This document shows, piece after piece, positions 16,249 through 24,447 of a DNA stretch of 64,000 nucleotides; the stretch's first letter is position 1; every line of letters starts with the position of its first letter. Origin of the DNA: an archaeon (lineage in GTDB: Archaea > Thermoproteota > Nitrososphaeria > Nitrososphaerales > Nitrosopumilaceae); the NCBI GenBank assembly GCA_024276695.1, contig JAJRWR010000014.1, forward strand, positions 1 through 64,000, in the 5' to 3' direction. The notes below the pieces were generated by a model, which did not search any database, was not told the origin of the DNA, and saw only the letters and a program-made list of their open reading frames with translations. Made by a program: the position numbers and the translations under genes.

Positions 16249-16698
16249 ATGCAAATGCATGTAATAATGAATAAAAAAATAATCATAATTCCAGTCATTT
16301 TGATAATTGTGATTGGGATAATTGGTTTTTCATCAGATGGACCTGATGTAGAAAATAGTATCGTATTTCATGTAACGCTTGCAGATCCTAATCTTTACGT
16401 TAATGGAGAATATGCTGATTCATTTACTATTCAGAAAGGTGACTATATTTTCAGATTTGTTCCAAATGGAAGTAGCCCAAAAATTCTGTCAATAATACTG
16501 AGTGGAGATACATTTGATTTTTCTGAAGATTTTGAACTGGTTGGAATACCACATCAAACTGAAATCTCTGAATATTTTACATGGGATTATGTTGGAGAGA
16601 AGAAAATTTCAATTTCTGAAATGCAAGAAATTTCAATCATGATTAATCCAAATGGAGAAACAATGGGTTCGGTATCTGTGGATATCTTAGAAAATTAA
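16249..16698 (+). CDS. Membrane-anchored extracytoplasmic protein
   Basis: 149 residues. One hydrophobic segment (KIIIIPVILIIVIGIIGF, about 10-27) is followed by a beta-rich domain with no cysteines. Three in-frame ATGs (16249, 16255, 16267) are close together, and the last gives the most typical signal-anchor start. No family recognised. Confidence 0.65.
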   Translation: MQMHVIMNKKIIIIPVILIIVIGIIGFSSDGPDVENSIVFHVTLADPNLYVNGEYADSFTIQKGDYIFRFVPNGSSPKILSIILSGDTFDFSEDFELVGIPHQTEISEYFTWDYVGEKKISISEMQEISIMINPNGETMGSVSVDILEN

Positions 16699-16800
16699 AA
16701 GGCGTACACCCCTTTGTTACAGAACAATGAGAGATTTCCTCTCTTTGTCAGTCGTTTAACGTCTGATCACCTTTTTCGTTCTGCGGGGCTACGCAATTTT
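16698..16800 (-). ncRNA. Candidate structured RNA with four helices
   Basis: The segment folds into a closing helix (16702-16712 with 16785-16794, one bulge), an inner helix (16720-16725 with 16778-16783) and two hairpins (16729-16734/16740-16745 and 16748-16766), giving a three-way junction. It is clearly richer in G+C than its flanks. The minus strand is favoured: that strand has a TATA-like ATATAATT (about 16811-16818) some 25 nt before the helix and a U-rich tail after it. I see no match to tRNA, 5S, SRP or RNase P RNA. UGAU and CUGA facing each other near the second hairpin recall a kink-turn, but this is tentative. Confidence 0.5.
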
Positions 16801-16929
16801 AGTCGATAGCAATTATATCTTTCGACATTAATTACTATAGGAACTTTAAGTATTTAAAATTTAATATGAAATTTTGTATAAAATCATTATTTTTTATGTA
16901 ATTTCTTACCTATTTATAAGTTAATAGAT

Positions 16930-16938
16930 CTATAAATT
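16930..16938 (+). promoter_or_regulatory. TATA box of the SDR gene
   Basis: CTATAAATT is centred 27 nt upstream of ATG 16961, indicating a leaderless mRNA. Confidence 0.55.
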
Positions 16939-16960
16939 ACGAATTTCAATCCAAGACATT

Positions 16961-17704
16961 ATGAGATTATCAGGTAAAATTGCATTAGTAACTGGTGGAA
17001 GTCGTGGCATAGGACTTGCTACTGCAAAAATTTTATCTGAACATGGAGCAATAGTTGCAATCACTGCAAAAAACACAGAAAGATTAGAAAAGGCAGTGTT
17101 AGAAATTCCTAATGCCATAGGTATTGCAGCTGACATTAGAAAAACAAATGATGTAAAAAATGTCGTAAACAAAATTATTGAAAAATTTGGTAAATTAGAT
17201 ATTCTTGTAAATAATGCCGGAATATTTCCAGAGATAAAAAAATTGCATGAGATTGATGAGGATGAATGGAATAAAGTACTAGATGTAAATCTCACAGGAC
17301 AGTTTAGGTTCACCAAGGAAGCAATTCCTCATTTGCAAAAAACAGCTGGTTCAATAATTAACATTTCATCAGATGCAGGAATCAAAGCATATCAAGGATT
17401 TAATGCCGATGCATATTCTGCATCAAAAGCTGCTTTGATTCTATTAACAAAATGTTGGGCACTAGAATATTCTAAAGATAAAATTAGAGTTAATTGTGTT
17501 TGTCCTGGGGTTGTTGATACTGATATGACAAAACCATTTTTGAAAACTGAGAAAGACAAGGAATTCATGGATAGTGAGCATCCAATTGGTAGAATTGGAC
17601 AACCAGATGAAGTGGGAAAAGCAGTGTTATATTTTGCCTCAGATGATGCGTCTTGGACTACAGGGGCAATTCTCTCTGTAGATGGGGGAGAATCAATAAA
17701 ATGA
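16961..17704 (+). CDS. Short-chain dehydrogenase/reductase (FabG-like)
   Basis: 247 residues with TGGSRGIG (about 11-18), NNAG (about 86-89), the catalytic serine region INISSDAG and YSASKAALIL, and the C-terminal GAILSVDGG typical of 3-oxoacyl-ACP reductase-like SDRs. NAD(P)-dependent; substrate not determined. Fatty acid synthesis of the bacterial kind is doubtful in archaea, so the FabG label means fold only. Confidence 0.87.
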   Translation: MRLSGKIALVTGGSRGIGLATAKILSEHGAIVAITAKNTERLEKAVLEIPNAIGIAADIRKTNDVKNVVNKIIEKFGKLDILVNNAGIFPEIKKLHEIDEDEWNKVLDVNLTGQFRFTKEAIPHLQKTAGSIINISSDAGIKAYQGFNADAYSASKAALILLTKCWALEYSKDKIRVNCVCPGVVDTDMTKPFLKTEKDKEFMDSEHPIGRIGQPDEVGKAVLYFASDDASWTTGAILSVDGGESIK

Positions 17705-17741
17705 ATTCACATGAATTTAATACAACTCCGGAGGTCAAAAA

Positions 17742-17951
17742 ATGATGAAAGATAGAAAAGCTAAAGCAAAATTAATTGTTCTTTTAGGAATTATTTGGAT
17801 AGTAATCACATTGCCTTTGCCATGGATAGTTAATAATCCAGATGTATCAATGGCACAGTTCAATACCATTATCGCGATCATAGGAGTTTTGTCAATTCCA
17901 TTTATTGTTCTAGGGGTTGTTTGGACATTAAAGCCAGAACTCACAACTTAG
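17742..17951 (+). CDS. Small membrane protein with two TM segments
   Basis: 69 residues: a very basic start (MMKDRKAKAKL), a first helix (IVLLGIIWIVITLPLPWIV) and a second (FNTIIAIIGVLSIPFIVLGVVWTL). A strong Shine-Dalgarno GGAGGT (17730-17735) precedes the ATG by 6 nt, unusual in this largely leaderless window and consistent with an internal operon position after the SDR. Topology resembles the protein at 11553-11753. Confidence 0.75.
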   Translation: MMKDRKAKAKLIVLLGIIWIVITLPLPWIVNNPDVSMAQFNTIIAIIGVLSIPFIVLGVVWTLKPELTT

Positions 17952-17961
17952 GTTATTTCTA

Positions 17962-18777
17962 TTGAAAGGTATTCCTATTTCTGAAAAGATTCCTGAATTA
18001 GATATTGCCATCAAGGCTGCAAATGAAGCCGGTAGTGCCATTTTAGAGATTTATCAAGGAGATTATAAGACAACTACAAAAAATGATGATTCGCCGATTA
18101 CAGACGCTGATCTTAAGAGTAATGAGGTCATCAAAGGAATTCTCTCACAAACAGAACATCAAATTTTATCTGAAGAAGACAAAGATGATCTAAATAGATT
18201 ATCAAAAAAAACTATTTGGATTATAGATCCTCTTGATGGGACTTCAGATTTCATTGACAAAACAGGTGAATTTACAGTAATGATTTCCTTAATCAAAAAT
18301 AAAAAACCAATTCTTGGTATAATTGGATGGCCTACAGAAAAAACATTGTTTGTTGCACAAAAAGGAAGTGGTGCATTTAGATTTTCAAATGAAGAGTGGA
18401 GTAAAATATCAGTAACTAAAATTTCAGAGATTCCAAAGTGTAGAACTGTTGGATCAAGACATCATTTATCAGATAAAGAGAAGTTATTTATTAAAAAATT
18501 AGGGATTGAGGATTTCACAAGCATTGGTAGTTCATTAAAAGTTGGGAAAATCAGTTCGGGTGAAGCTGAAGCATACATTACAACTACAAACAAAATGAAA
18601 GAGTGGGATACTGCTGCATCTTACTGTATAATTTCAGAAGCTGGTGGTAAAATGACAGACATGTCAGGAAATGATCTCACATACAATAATGAAGATGTGT
18701 ATCATCAAAATGGAATTCTAGTAACAAACGGACTAGTTCATGATAAAATAGTTGAAGAATTTAAAAAATTAGAGTAG
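17962..18777 (+). CDS. cysQ: 3'(2'),5'-bisphosphate nucleotidase/inositol monophosphatase family
   Basis: 271-residue lithium-sensitive phosphatase superfamily member. It shows the metal-binding EED (about 71-73), DPLDGTSDF (about 91-99) and the late WDTAASYCIISEAGG (about 214-228). Members hydrolyse PAP, fructose bisphosphate or inositol phosphate. The convergent APS kinase gene next door, and the sulfate genes at the window start, favour PAP removal (CysQ). Start is TTG. Its 3' end overlaps cysC by 9 nt. Confidence 0.82.
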   Translation: MKGIPISEKIPELDIAIKAANEAGSAILEIYQGDYKTTTKNDDSPITDADLKSNEVIKGILSQTEHQILSEEDKDDLNRLSKKTIWIIDPLDGTSDFIDKTGEFTVMISLIKNKKPILGIIGWPTEKTLFVAQKGSGAFRFSNEEWSKISVTKISEIPKCRTVGSRHHLSDKEKLFIKKLGIEDFTSIGSSLKVGKISSGEAEAYITTTNKMKEWDTAASYCIISEAGGKMTDMSGNDLTYNNEDVYHQNGILVTNGLVHDKIVEEFKKLE

Positions 18778-19284
18778 GTTTCTTCCTTTAAGGAAGTCCT
18801 TTACTTTATTTGCACTATCTGAAAGTGAATCATGCTCGGTATCTACTACTAAATCTGCTTTTTCTGGAGCCTCATAAGGATCATCAATTCCGGTAAATCC
18901 TTTGATTTCTCCTTTCCTTGCCTTGGCATACATACCTTTGACATCTCTTTCCTCACATTTTTCAAGTGAACATTTGACATAACATTCTGCAAACTGATCA
19001 CCTGCAGCGATAATCTCTCTGGCATTTTTTCTGTTTTCAAGATATGGTGATACAAGAGATACTACACTTGGAACACCATGTTTTAGCAAAAGCTTTGCCA
19101 AATGAGCAACTTTTTTGTTATGCTCATCACGTCCAGCTTTTGAAAAGTCTTTTGGAGAGAACCATTCTCTTAGTTCATCACCATCAAGCATGGCCAAATT
19201 TGGAATATCTTTTTGCAAATCTTTTACGATGGTAGTCTTTCCTGAACAAGGAAGACCGGTCATCCAAAGAATTAAAGGTTTCAT
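18769..19284 (-). CDS. cysC: Adenylylsulfate kinase
   Basis: Phosphorylates APS to PAPS with ATP. From ATG 19282-19284 (MKPLILWMTGLPCSGKTTIV) the protein has 171 residues, the usual size. The P-loop GLPCSGKTT is at 10-18, LDGDELREWFS (about 32) follows, and GxxDPYEAP is near the C terminus. A longer in-frame start exists, but a TATA box at 19306-19312 sits 26 nt before 19284 and supports the short form. In the same genome CysH carries APS-type cluster cysteines, so PAPS may serve sulfation rather than reduction; this is inference. Confidence 0.92.
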   Translation of the reverse strand: MKPLILWMTGLPCSGKTTIVKDLQKDIPNLAMLDGDELREWFSPKDFSKAGRDEHNKKVAHLAKLLLKHGVPSVVSLVSPYLENRKNAREIIAAGDQFAECYVKCSLEKCEERDVKGMYAKARKGEIKGFTGIDDPYEAPEKADLVVDTEHDSLSDSANKVKDFLKGRNLL

Positions 19285-19305
19285 GAACAAAAATATCTGA
19301 ATAAC

Positions 19306-19312
19306 CCATAAA
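19306..19312 (-). promoter_or_regulatory. TATA box of cysC
   Basis: TTTATGG on the minus strand lies about 26 nt before ATG 19284. It decides the start codon of cysC. Confidence 0.45.
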
Positions 19313-19321
19313 GAGCTTACG

Positions 19322-19864
19322 TTAATTTTTAGCCCAAGGTTGATTTTCCAAATAATCAATTTCTGCAATCATTTCATTTACCTTTTTCACTATGGCAAAA
19401 ACTGATCTGTATTGTTCATACATTTCAATTTCTTCTTCTTTAGATAAAACATCTGCTTCTGCTTCATCAAAAAATTTGTTTTCTTTGTTAAGGTGATCAT
19501 TTAGGAAAATGCCATATGTTCTCAAATATCGTGATACTGGTTCTTGTGCATTTTCTCCATCTTTCCATCTTTTTAGGTGGTGTGAGATTTGTCGTGCAAT
19601 ATTTCTTCCAAATTCATGCTCTATCATAAATTTTCGAATTTCTTCTTTCAATGAATCATAGCTTGCTACACATGGAAAGTATGAATCTTCTTCCCTTGAA
19701 TGATGTATGGTATCGACAAATTCTGAGATTATTATTGTAATTTTAGTTAGATCTGAAAACGGAATTTTAGTACCTTTGTATAGTTCATCAGCACATTTAC
19801 CTACTAATTTTTCTAAACGGCGAACTTGATCATGATCTGCACGTAGTTGATTTGTAGCACTCAT
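19322..19864 (-). CDS. Hemerythrin-like (HHE) protein
   Basis: 180 residues forming a likely four-helix bundle. The di-iron pattern is visible: RADHDQVRRLE near residue 8, HHSREEDSYFP (about 56-66), EHEFGRNIARQ (about 84) and later NDHLNKENKFF. These match the HHE cation-binding domain. Family members bind oxygen or nitric oxide, or sense them; a role handling O2 or NO would suit an aerobic ammonia oxidiser, but this is inference. Confidence 0.87.
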   Translation of the reverse strand: MSATNQLRADHDQVRRLEKLVGKCADELYKGTKIPFSDLTKITIIISEFVDTIHHSREEDSYFPCVASYDSLKEEIRKFMIEHEFGRNIARQISHHLKRWKDGENAQEPVSRYLRTYGIFLNDHLNKENKFFDEAEADVLSKEEEIEMYEQYRSVFAIVKKVNEMIAEIDYLENQPWAKN

Positions 19865-19968
19865 AATATTCTTGTCTAGAATATGTTATTTAAAAATCAG
19901 TTAGAGCCTAAAAATACTAAATTAATCGAGTTTAACTTTTATCCAGATGTGTTTATATTCAGACATTA

Positions 19969-21348
19969 ATGAATCTCATAATTTTATCAATCTTGAATTT
20001 GTTTAGAGGACAAACTGGAGACATTACATTACCTAGTTTTGATACAACTATAATTTTATCAAAAATTATAGAATTGCAAAATTCTATAGGAACATTATCA
20101 ATTCAAGATGGGCCTATTGCTGAAGCTCATGTAATATTACTTGCAGCAGGCGTAGTAATTTTTCTAGGAGTAGCAGGAGAAGCATTCTTTAAAAAAACAG
20201 GTATTCCAGATGTAGCTTTTCTAATGGTTCTTGGTGTAATTATTGGACCAGTATTTGGACTCATTCAACCTGAAGCTGTAATTCAAGTGGTGCCATACTT
20301 TGCAGCATTAGCATTGATAATAATTATGTTTGATGGTGGATTAAATCTAGACATCAAACATGTCATAAAAACTGCTCATTTTTCATTTACACTTGCAATT
20401 CTTGGTTTTGTTTTATCAGTTGTCATGATCACACTTGCGGCTCATTTTGCATTAGGGTGGTTATGGTTAGAAAGTATTCTATTGGGTTCCATTGTAGGTG
20501 GAAGTAGTTCTGCAATAGTTTTTGGTTTGGTTAGAAACATCAAAATTTCAGAAGAAACAAAATCAATGCTAAGTTTTGAATCTGCATTAACTGATATTTT
20601 AGCCACTATTGTTGCGTTCATCTTATTTGAAGCAGTATTAGCAGGACAGTTTAACATTGAAACACTACAAGAAACTATTGGAAGAGCAGTTGTAGTTGGT
20701 CTAGTTCTTGGGTTTGGGGTAGGAATTCCATGGATGTATGTTTCGACAAAGCTTGGAAATGCTCAACACGCATACATGCTTACATTAGGTGTTTTGTTTG
20801 TTTTATTCTTCTTGGCAAATTCATTTGGGGAATCTGGAGCATTAACTGCATTAGTATTTGGTTTGATGATTGGAAACAAAAGTCATCTTGCAAAAATACT
20901 CAGATTTAAACTACCTAGAATTGAGTTGGATGATCCAACACATAATCAATTGACATTTTTGGTGAGATCATTTTTCTTTGTGTTTGTGGGATTGATGGCA
21001 AGTTTCGGTCAAATAGAATATTTGATTTTTGGAGTTTTGATAACAATTGCTGTATACTTTGGAAGGTTGTTTGTTGGCAAGATTACACTGACAAAAAGAT
21101 TTTCACTTTTGGATAGAGCAGTAACAAACTCTATGATTCCAAGAGGTTTAGCAGCTGCAGTACTTGCAACATATCCAATTACTATGGGTTTGCCAAATGC
21201 AGAAGCATATCCACAACTTGTATTCTTTATCATTTTATCATCAGTAATTATTACAACAATAGGATTAGGAAAATCAAAGAAGATCCCACCACCAGAATCA
21301 GTTGAAGGTGGATTTGTAAAAGGAACTGAGGAACCTAAAAAAGAATAG
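19969..21348 (+). CDS. Na+/H+ antiporter, CPA family
   Basis: 459 residues with about 12 membrane helices. Typical cation:proton antiporter 1 elements are visible: PDVAFLMVLGVIIGPVFG, IIMFDGGLNLD in helix 4, LGSIVGGSSSAIVFGLVR, the FESALTDILA ion-binding stretch, and a late SMIPRGLAAAVLA. A long extracytoplasmic N terminus and a short cytoplasmic tail with no RCK/TrkA domain are present. It likely exchanges sodium or potassium for protons; ion choice is not settled by sequence. Confidence 0.87.
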   Translation: MNLIILSILNLFRGQTGDITLPSFDTTIILSKIIELQNSIGTLSIQDGPIAEAHVILLAAGVVIFLGVAGEAFFKKTGIPDVAFLMVLGVIIGPVFGLIQPEAVIQVVPYFAALALIIIMFDGGLNLDIKHVIKTAHFSFTLAILGFVLSVVMITLAAHFALGWLWLESILLGSIVGGSSSAIVFGLVRNIKISEETKSMLSFESALTDILATIVAFILFEAVLAGQFNIETLQETIGRAVVVGLVLGFGVGIPWMYVSTKLGNAQHAYMLTLGVLFVLFFLANSFGESGALTALVFGLMIGNKSHLAKILRFKLPRIELDDPTHNQLTFLVRSFFFVFVGLMASFGQIEYLIFGVLITIAVYFGRLFVGKITLTKRFSLLDRAVTNSMIPRGLAAAVLATYPITMGLPNAEAYPQLVFFIILSSVIITTIGLGKSKKIPPPESVEGGFVKGTEEPKKE

Positions 21349-21446
21349 AATATTGTAAACTACAAAACTAGACAATTTTAGAAAATTTTGTGCGTATTTT
21401 AGAATGTCTCTTAGATTGTATTTTAGAAATAGAGAGTTTAGGAGTG

Positions 21447-21746
21447 TTATGAATCAAGTTTTTCTTTAATCGATTGAATATATTTTTCATTGTACTTATT
21501 GAACATCTGACTTTTGTCTTGAGCCAATGCCATTGCACCTGGCCTAGTATTGATGTGAGTTTCAGCAATTTTCTATTCATCTAAAATTTTTTCAAGATTT
21601 ATTTTTGGTTGTGATGACAATTCTGCAAGAAGTATTGAGAATTCTTTTTCAAAAATATCTCTAGTGTCAGGTATTGCAGGCGGATCTGCACCAATAATTT
21701 CTTTGGTTGTGATATTTCCAAATACCTTTTTGTCTAATTCAATCAA
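21447..21746 (-). pseudogene. Small protein gene broken by an in-frame amber stop
   Basis: On the minus strand a frame from TTG 21744-21746 (MIELDKKVFGNITTKEIIG) runs 57 codons to TAG 21573-21575. It continues in the same frame with coherent protein-like sequence (KIAETHINTRPGAMALAQ and on) to TAA 21447-21449, 99 codons in total. The two halves share codon style and charge pattern, so this is one gene with a nonsense codon, not two ORFs. Family not recognised. The rest of the gap (21349-21446 and 21747-21838) holds nothing I can name. Confidence 0.6.
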
Positions 21747-21856
21747 TAATGAAAAATAGAATTAGTTGTATAAATTTAATTTCATTTTAAAAGAATTTGA
21801 AAAAGTGAGTGCAGTGCAATCAAACGTTTTATCTTTAGATGATTTTATTCTATTTA

Positions 21857-22066
21857 ATGACTTATTGTATAGGGAAATGTAAAGAATACAAGGCACTAAA
21901 ACCATCAGAAATTGGTAGGTATGCTGCTGGACAAAAAAGATGTAATTATTGTGAGGTATTTGTAGAGTTTGAGGGAATTATTTGTCCTTGTTGTAACAGA
22001 CAATTGAGATGTTTACCAAGAAGTAGAAAAGGTAAAGAAAAGTACATGGCTCAAATTATTAGATAA
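21857..22066 (+). CDS. Small zinc-finger protein
   Basis: 69 residues from ATG 21857 (MTYCIGKCKEYKALKPSEIG); a TTTTAT element about 28 nt upstream favours this over the ATG at 21839. Eight cysteines fall as CIGKC, CNYC, CPCC and CLP, with the central CNYC/CPCC making a plausible zinc ribbon. The C terminus is basic (PRSRKGKEKY), suggesting nucleic-acid binding. Proteins like this are common in Thaumarchaeota, with no assigned function that I know. Confidence 0.75.
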   Translation: MTYCIGKCKEYKALKPSEIGRYAAGQKRCNYCEVFVEFEGIICPCCNRQLRCLPRSRKGKEKYMAQIIR

Positions 22067-22122
22067 AAATTCATGCCTAAGAATTAAAGTTCTACTTATA
22101 AGAAATCAATACAAGTATTGTT

Positions 22123-22395
22123 ATGGCAATTCCTGCAGATGTGGAAGAATTTGTTGAGAAACATATCAAATTAATGATTTCTCAGACTGAAACATATTTG
22201 CCATTTATCAGAGTTGCATTTCCTTATTCAAATAATGTTGCAGATGGAGTATACAATTTGATAATTGGTAGTGCGTTATCTGTATTTGTCAATCAGTTTG
22301 CTATGAAAATGAAATATCCAACTGCTGATGATTTTAAAGATTTTGGAAAGATTGCTTTAAAGTATAGAGATCAAGTTGATCAGTTTTTCAAATAA
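22123..22395 (+). CDS. Conserved hypothetical protein
   Basis: 90 residues, helical and moderately hydrophobic (AFPYSNNVADGVYNLIIGSALSVF), with no clear membrane helix or metal site. Not recognised. It abuts the convergent gene at 22396. Confidence 0.65.
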   Translation: MAIPADVEEFVEKHIKLMISQTETYLPFIRVAFPYSNNVADGVYNLIIGSALSVFVNQFAMKMKYPTADDFKDFGKIALKYRDQVDQFFK

Positions 22396-22626
22396 CTAGG
22401 CTAATTCGCCTAGAAAATGTATAGTATCATTTGTTACAACAACTGTTCTATCTTTTGGTACATGATATAATTTTTTTGAACCATTATAAGATTGAACAAT
22501 AAGTTTTGAAAACGGATCTTTGAGTGATTTGTAAAGAATTCCTTTATCTCCTACTGATTGAGACCAATGATTTCCTTGTACAAAAGAAATCGTTTGAAAC
22601 TTTACGACTTGATATGAATAGACCAT
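22396..22626 (-). CDS. Hypothetical protein
   Basis: 76 residues, beta-rich in pattern (YQVVKFQTISFVQ, RTVVVTNDTIHF), no signal peptide. It lies 6 nt after crcB on the same strand, so it probably shares its transcript. Not recognised. Confidence 0.55.
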   Translation of the reverse strand: MVYSYQVVKFQTISFVQGNHWSQSVGDKGILYKSLKDPFSKLIVQSYNGSKKLYHVPKDRTVVVTNDTIHFLGELA

Positions 22627-22632
22627 TTCTAA

Positions 22633-23012
22633 TTAATTATTAATAATTGCATTCATTAATGACTTTCCTCCAATTAGTGCTGCAATTGATAATCCTACAT
22701 TAGCTAGTAAATTGATTGCAAATGCTCCATAATGATTGTGTTCAAGAAAAGTATTGGATTCAAGTGCTAGTCCAGACATGGTAGTAAGTGAACCGCAAAA
22801 TCCTATAGCTGCAAAAAGAGAATATTTTCCATCAAGATGCCATTGTTGAGACATTACAATAAAGGCACCAAGAATAAATGCTCCAATTACATTGACTACT
22901 AAACATTAACAGGTATTGTATTAAAAAGCAGTGGAGATTCAATAATTTTGAATCTCAGATATGCTCCTAATACAGAACCTACTGCAAGAAAAACAAACTC
23001 TAGGCCTTTCAT
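22633..23012 (-). pseudogene. crcB: Fluoride channel CrcB/Fluc, frameshifted
   Basis: CrcB exports fluoride as a dual-topology dimer. The 5' part (ATG 23010-23012, MKGLEFVFLAVGSVLGAYLR) ends at a premature TAG near 22906. The 3' part in another frame restarts with VVNVIGAFILGAFIVMSQQ and includes the signature GFCGSLTTMSG and two more helices. Adding one T to the T3 run at the junction joins them into about 126 residues, the normal family length, containing the expected NVLVVNVIGAF. It is therefore a one-base deletion, real or from sequencing. Neighbours give no second crcB. Confidence 0.75.
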
Positions 23013-23111
23013 ATACACGATAGAAATTATTGACGTTATTAGTGCTATTTGGATGAGATTCGGGTCAAATTCATACCTAATCTTGTTTTGATTAAGAAAA
23101 TAGGTCTATGG

Positions 23112-23120
23112 TTTTTATAG
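23112..23120 (+). promoter_or_regulatory. TATA box of the DUF1059-like gene
   Basis: TTTTTATAG is centred 27 nt upstream of ATG 23143, consistent with a leaderless transcript. Confidence 0.5.
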
Positions 23121-23142
23121 GTTCAATTTTTTTCTAAACTGA

Positions 23143-23334
23143 ATGACATTAAAATTGAGATGTGATGACTATGGTTTTGAATGTGAATACATTCTTGATG
23201 GAGAAAAATCTATCAGTACAATTGAAAAATTAAGAAATCATTTTGAAGAAGAACACGGAATTGATTATACTGTAGAAGCAGTAACTCAAATGATTACAAA
23301 TCGTGGACATTCTTTAGAATCAATTAGAAAATAA
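23143..23334 (+). CDS. DUF1059-like small protein
   Basis: 63 residues: MTLKLRCDDYGFECEYILDGE, then KLRNHFEEEHGIDYT. The C...C spacing followed by an H...H pair matches the small DUF1059 family, whose members probably bind a metal. Function unknown. The following 178 nt (23335-23512) are very A/T-rich and hold only the TFB promoter. Confidence 0.8.
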   Translation: MTLKLRCDDYGFECEYILDGEKSISTIEKLRNHFEEEHGIDYTVEAVTQMITNRGHSLESIRK

Positions 23335-23483
23335 ACTTGTAAAAAAATTATTTTTCATTTTTTAACATTTATTACAATGTGTGTTGTATTATAATTAAGA
23401 ATTTTATTTTAACAAAAATTTAAGGAATTTTCAGTATGTAAAGAATAGTTTTGAATCTTAAATTACCTGAATCATATTATTTT

Positions 23484-23494
23484 TATTTTATAAT
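23484..23494 (+). promoter_or_regulatory. TATA box of the TFB gene
   Basis: ATTTTATAATC is centred about 24 nt upstream of GTG 23513. Confidence 0.45.
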
Positions 23495-23512
23495 CACCCA
23501 TAGTAATCAATA

Positions 23513-24433
23513 GTGGTAGGAAATTATTCAAACGATTATGATGTAAAGTGTCAACTTGATACTTGCAAAACCTACCCTGCAATTACAGATTCTGAAAGAG
23601 GAGAAATTGTTTGTGGGGGTTGCGGTCTTATCTTATTGCAAAATATGGCTGACGCATCATATGAAAACAACGGTTACACTTCGGAAGACTTTATGAAAAT
23701 GTCAAGAACAGGTCCTGCTTCATCACTAACAATGAATGATAGAGGATTATCAACTGTAATTGGCACGAATAAAGATTCTACTGGAAAAGCATTATCTAGC
23801 AAAACAAAATACGAGTTTAACAGATTACGAACATGGGATCAAAGAAGCAAATCAAGAAAGACTGCCAGTTTAAGCAAGGCATTCACATTGCTTCATGGAA
23901 TGAAAACAAAGTTAGGAATCTCCGACAATGTTGTAGAAAATGCTGCCTATATTTACAGAAAAGTGGTTAATGCAAAACTAACCAGAGGAAGAACAATGAC
24001 CTCATTGATTTCAGCCTCACTGTATGCAGCATGTAGAGAAAACAATATTCCAAGAACTTTAAACGATATTGCAGAAGCTGGAAATGTAGAAAGAAGAATA
24101 CTTTCTCGAGATTTGAGAACCATAATCAAAAAGCTTGGATTAAATCTTAATCAATATGATACCACATCGTTTATCTCAAAAATTTCAAACAATATGAATC
24201 TAAAAGAGAAAACAAAACGAGATGCATTTGAGATACTAAAACGATGTGAAAAAGAACAGATTACTGCTGGAAAACACCCTGTAGCACAAGCTGCTGCATC
24301 GTTATACATTTCTTGTATAATGAATGGGGAGAAAATCAGTCAAAAGCGATTTTCAGTGGAATCTGGAATAAGTGATGTTACCATCAGAAACAGAGCTGTT
24401 TTAATTAAGAAAACATTAAAGCTAATTGAGTAG
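23513..24433 (+). CDS. tfb: Transcription initiation factor TFB
   Basis: Archaeal TFIIB homologue that binds TBP-DNA and recruits RNA polymerase. The 306-residue protein has the N-terminal zinc ribbon (C13, C18, and CGGC near 39-42, here with a 4-residue gap in CQLDTC), a B-reader/linker with DRGLSTVIG, and two cyclin-like repeats (about 110-205 and 205-300) including SLYAACRENNIPRTLNDIAE and the second-repeat ASLYISCIMNGEKISQKRF. Start is GTG. The first ribbon pair spacing CX4C departs from the usual CX2C, so this may be one of several specialised TFBs. Confidence 0.92.
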   Translation: MVGNYSNDYDVKCQLDTCKTYPAITDSERGEIVCGGCGLILLQNMADASYENNGYTSEDFMKMSRTGPASSLTMNDRGLSTVIGTNKDSTGKALSSKTKYEFNRLRTWDQRSKSRKTASLSKAFTLLHGMKTKLGISDNVVENAAYIYRKVVNAKLTRGRTMTSLISASLYAACRENNIPRTLNDIAEAGNVERRILSRDLRTIIKKLGLNLNQYDTTSFISKISNNMNLKEKTKRDAFEILKRCEKEQITAGKHPVAQAAASLYISCIMNGEKISQKRFSVESGISDVTIRNRAVLIKKTLKLIE

Positions 24434-24447
24434 ATAATCTAAAAATC

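Noticed and set aside
19044-19235. Plus-strand ORFs opposite cysC
   Set aside because: They lie wholly within the confident cysC gene and have no protein-like features.
21573-21575. Pyrrolysine or other recoding of TAG
   Set aside because: No Pyl machinery in the window and the second nonsense case is TAA, so a common recoding explanation fails.
22855-23100. A second crcB gene upstream of crcB
   Set aside because: The upstream frame (LIQIALITSIISIVY) has no suitable start codon and is in frame with crcB; it is probably non-coding leader.
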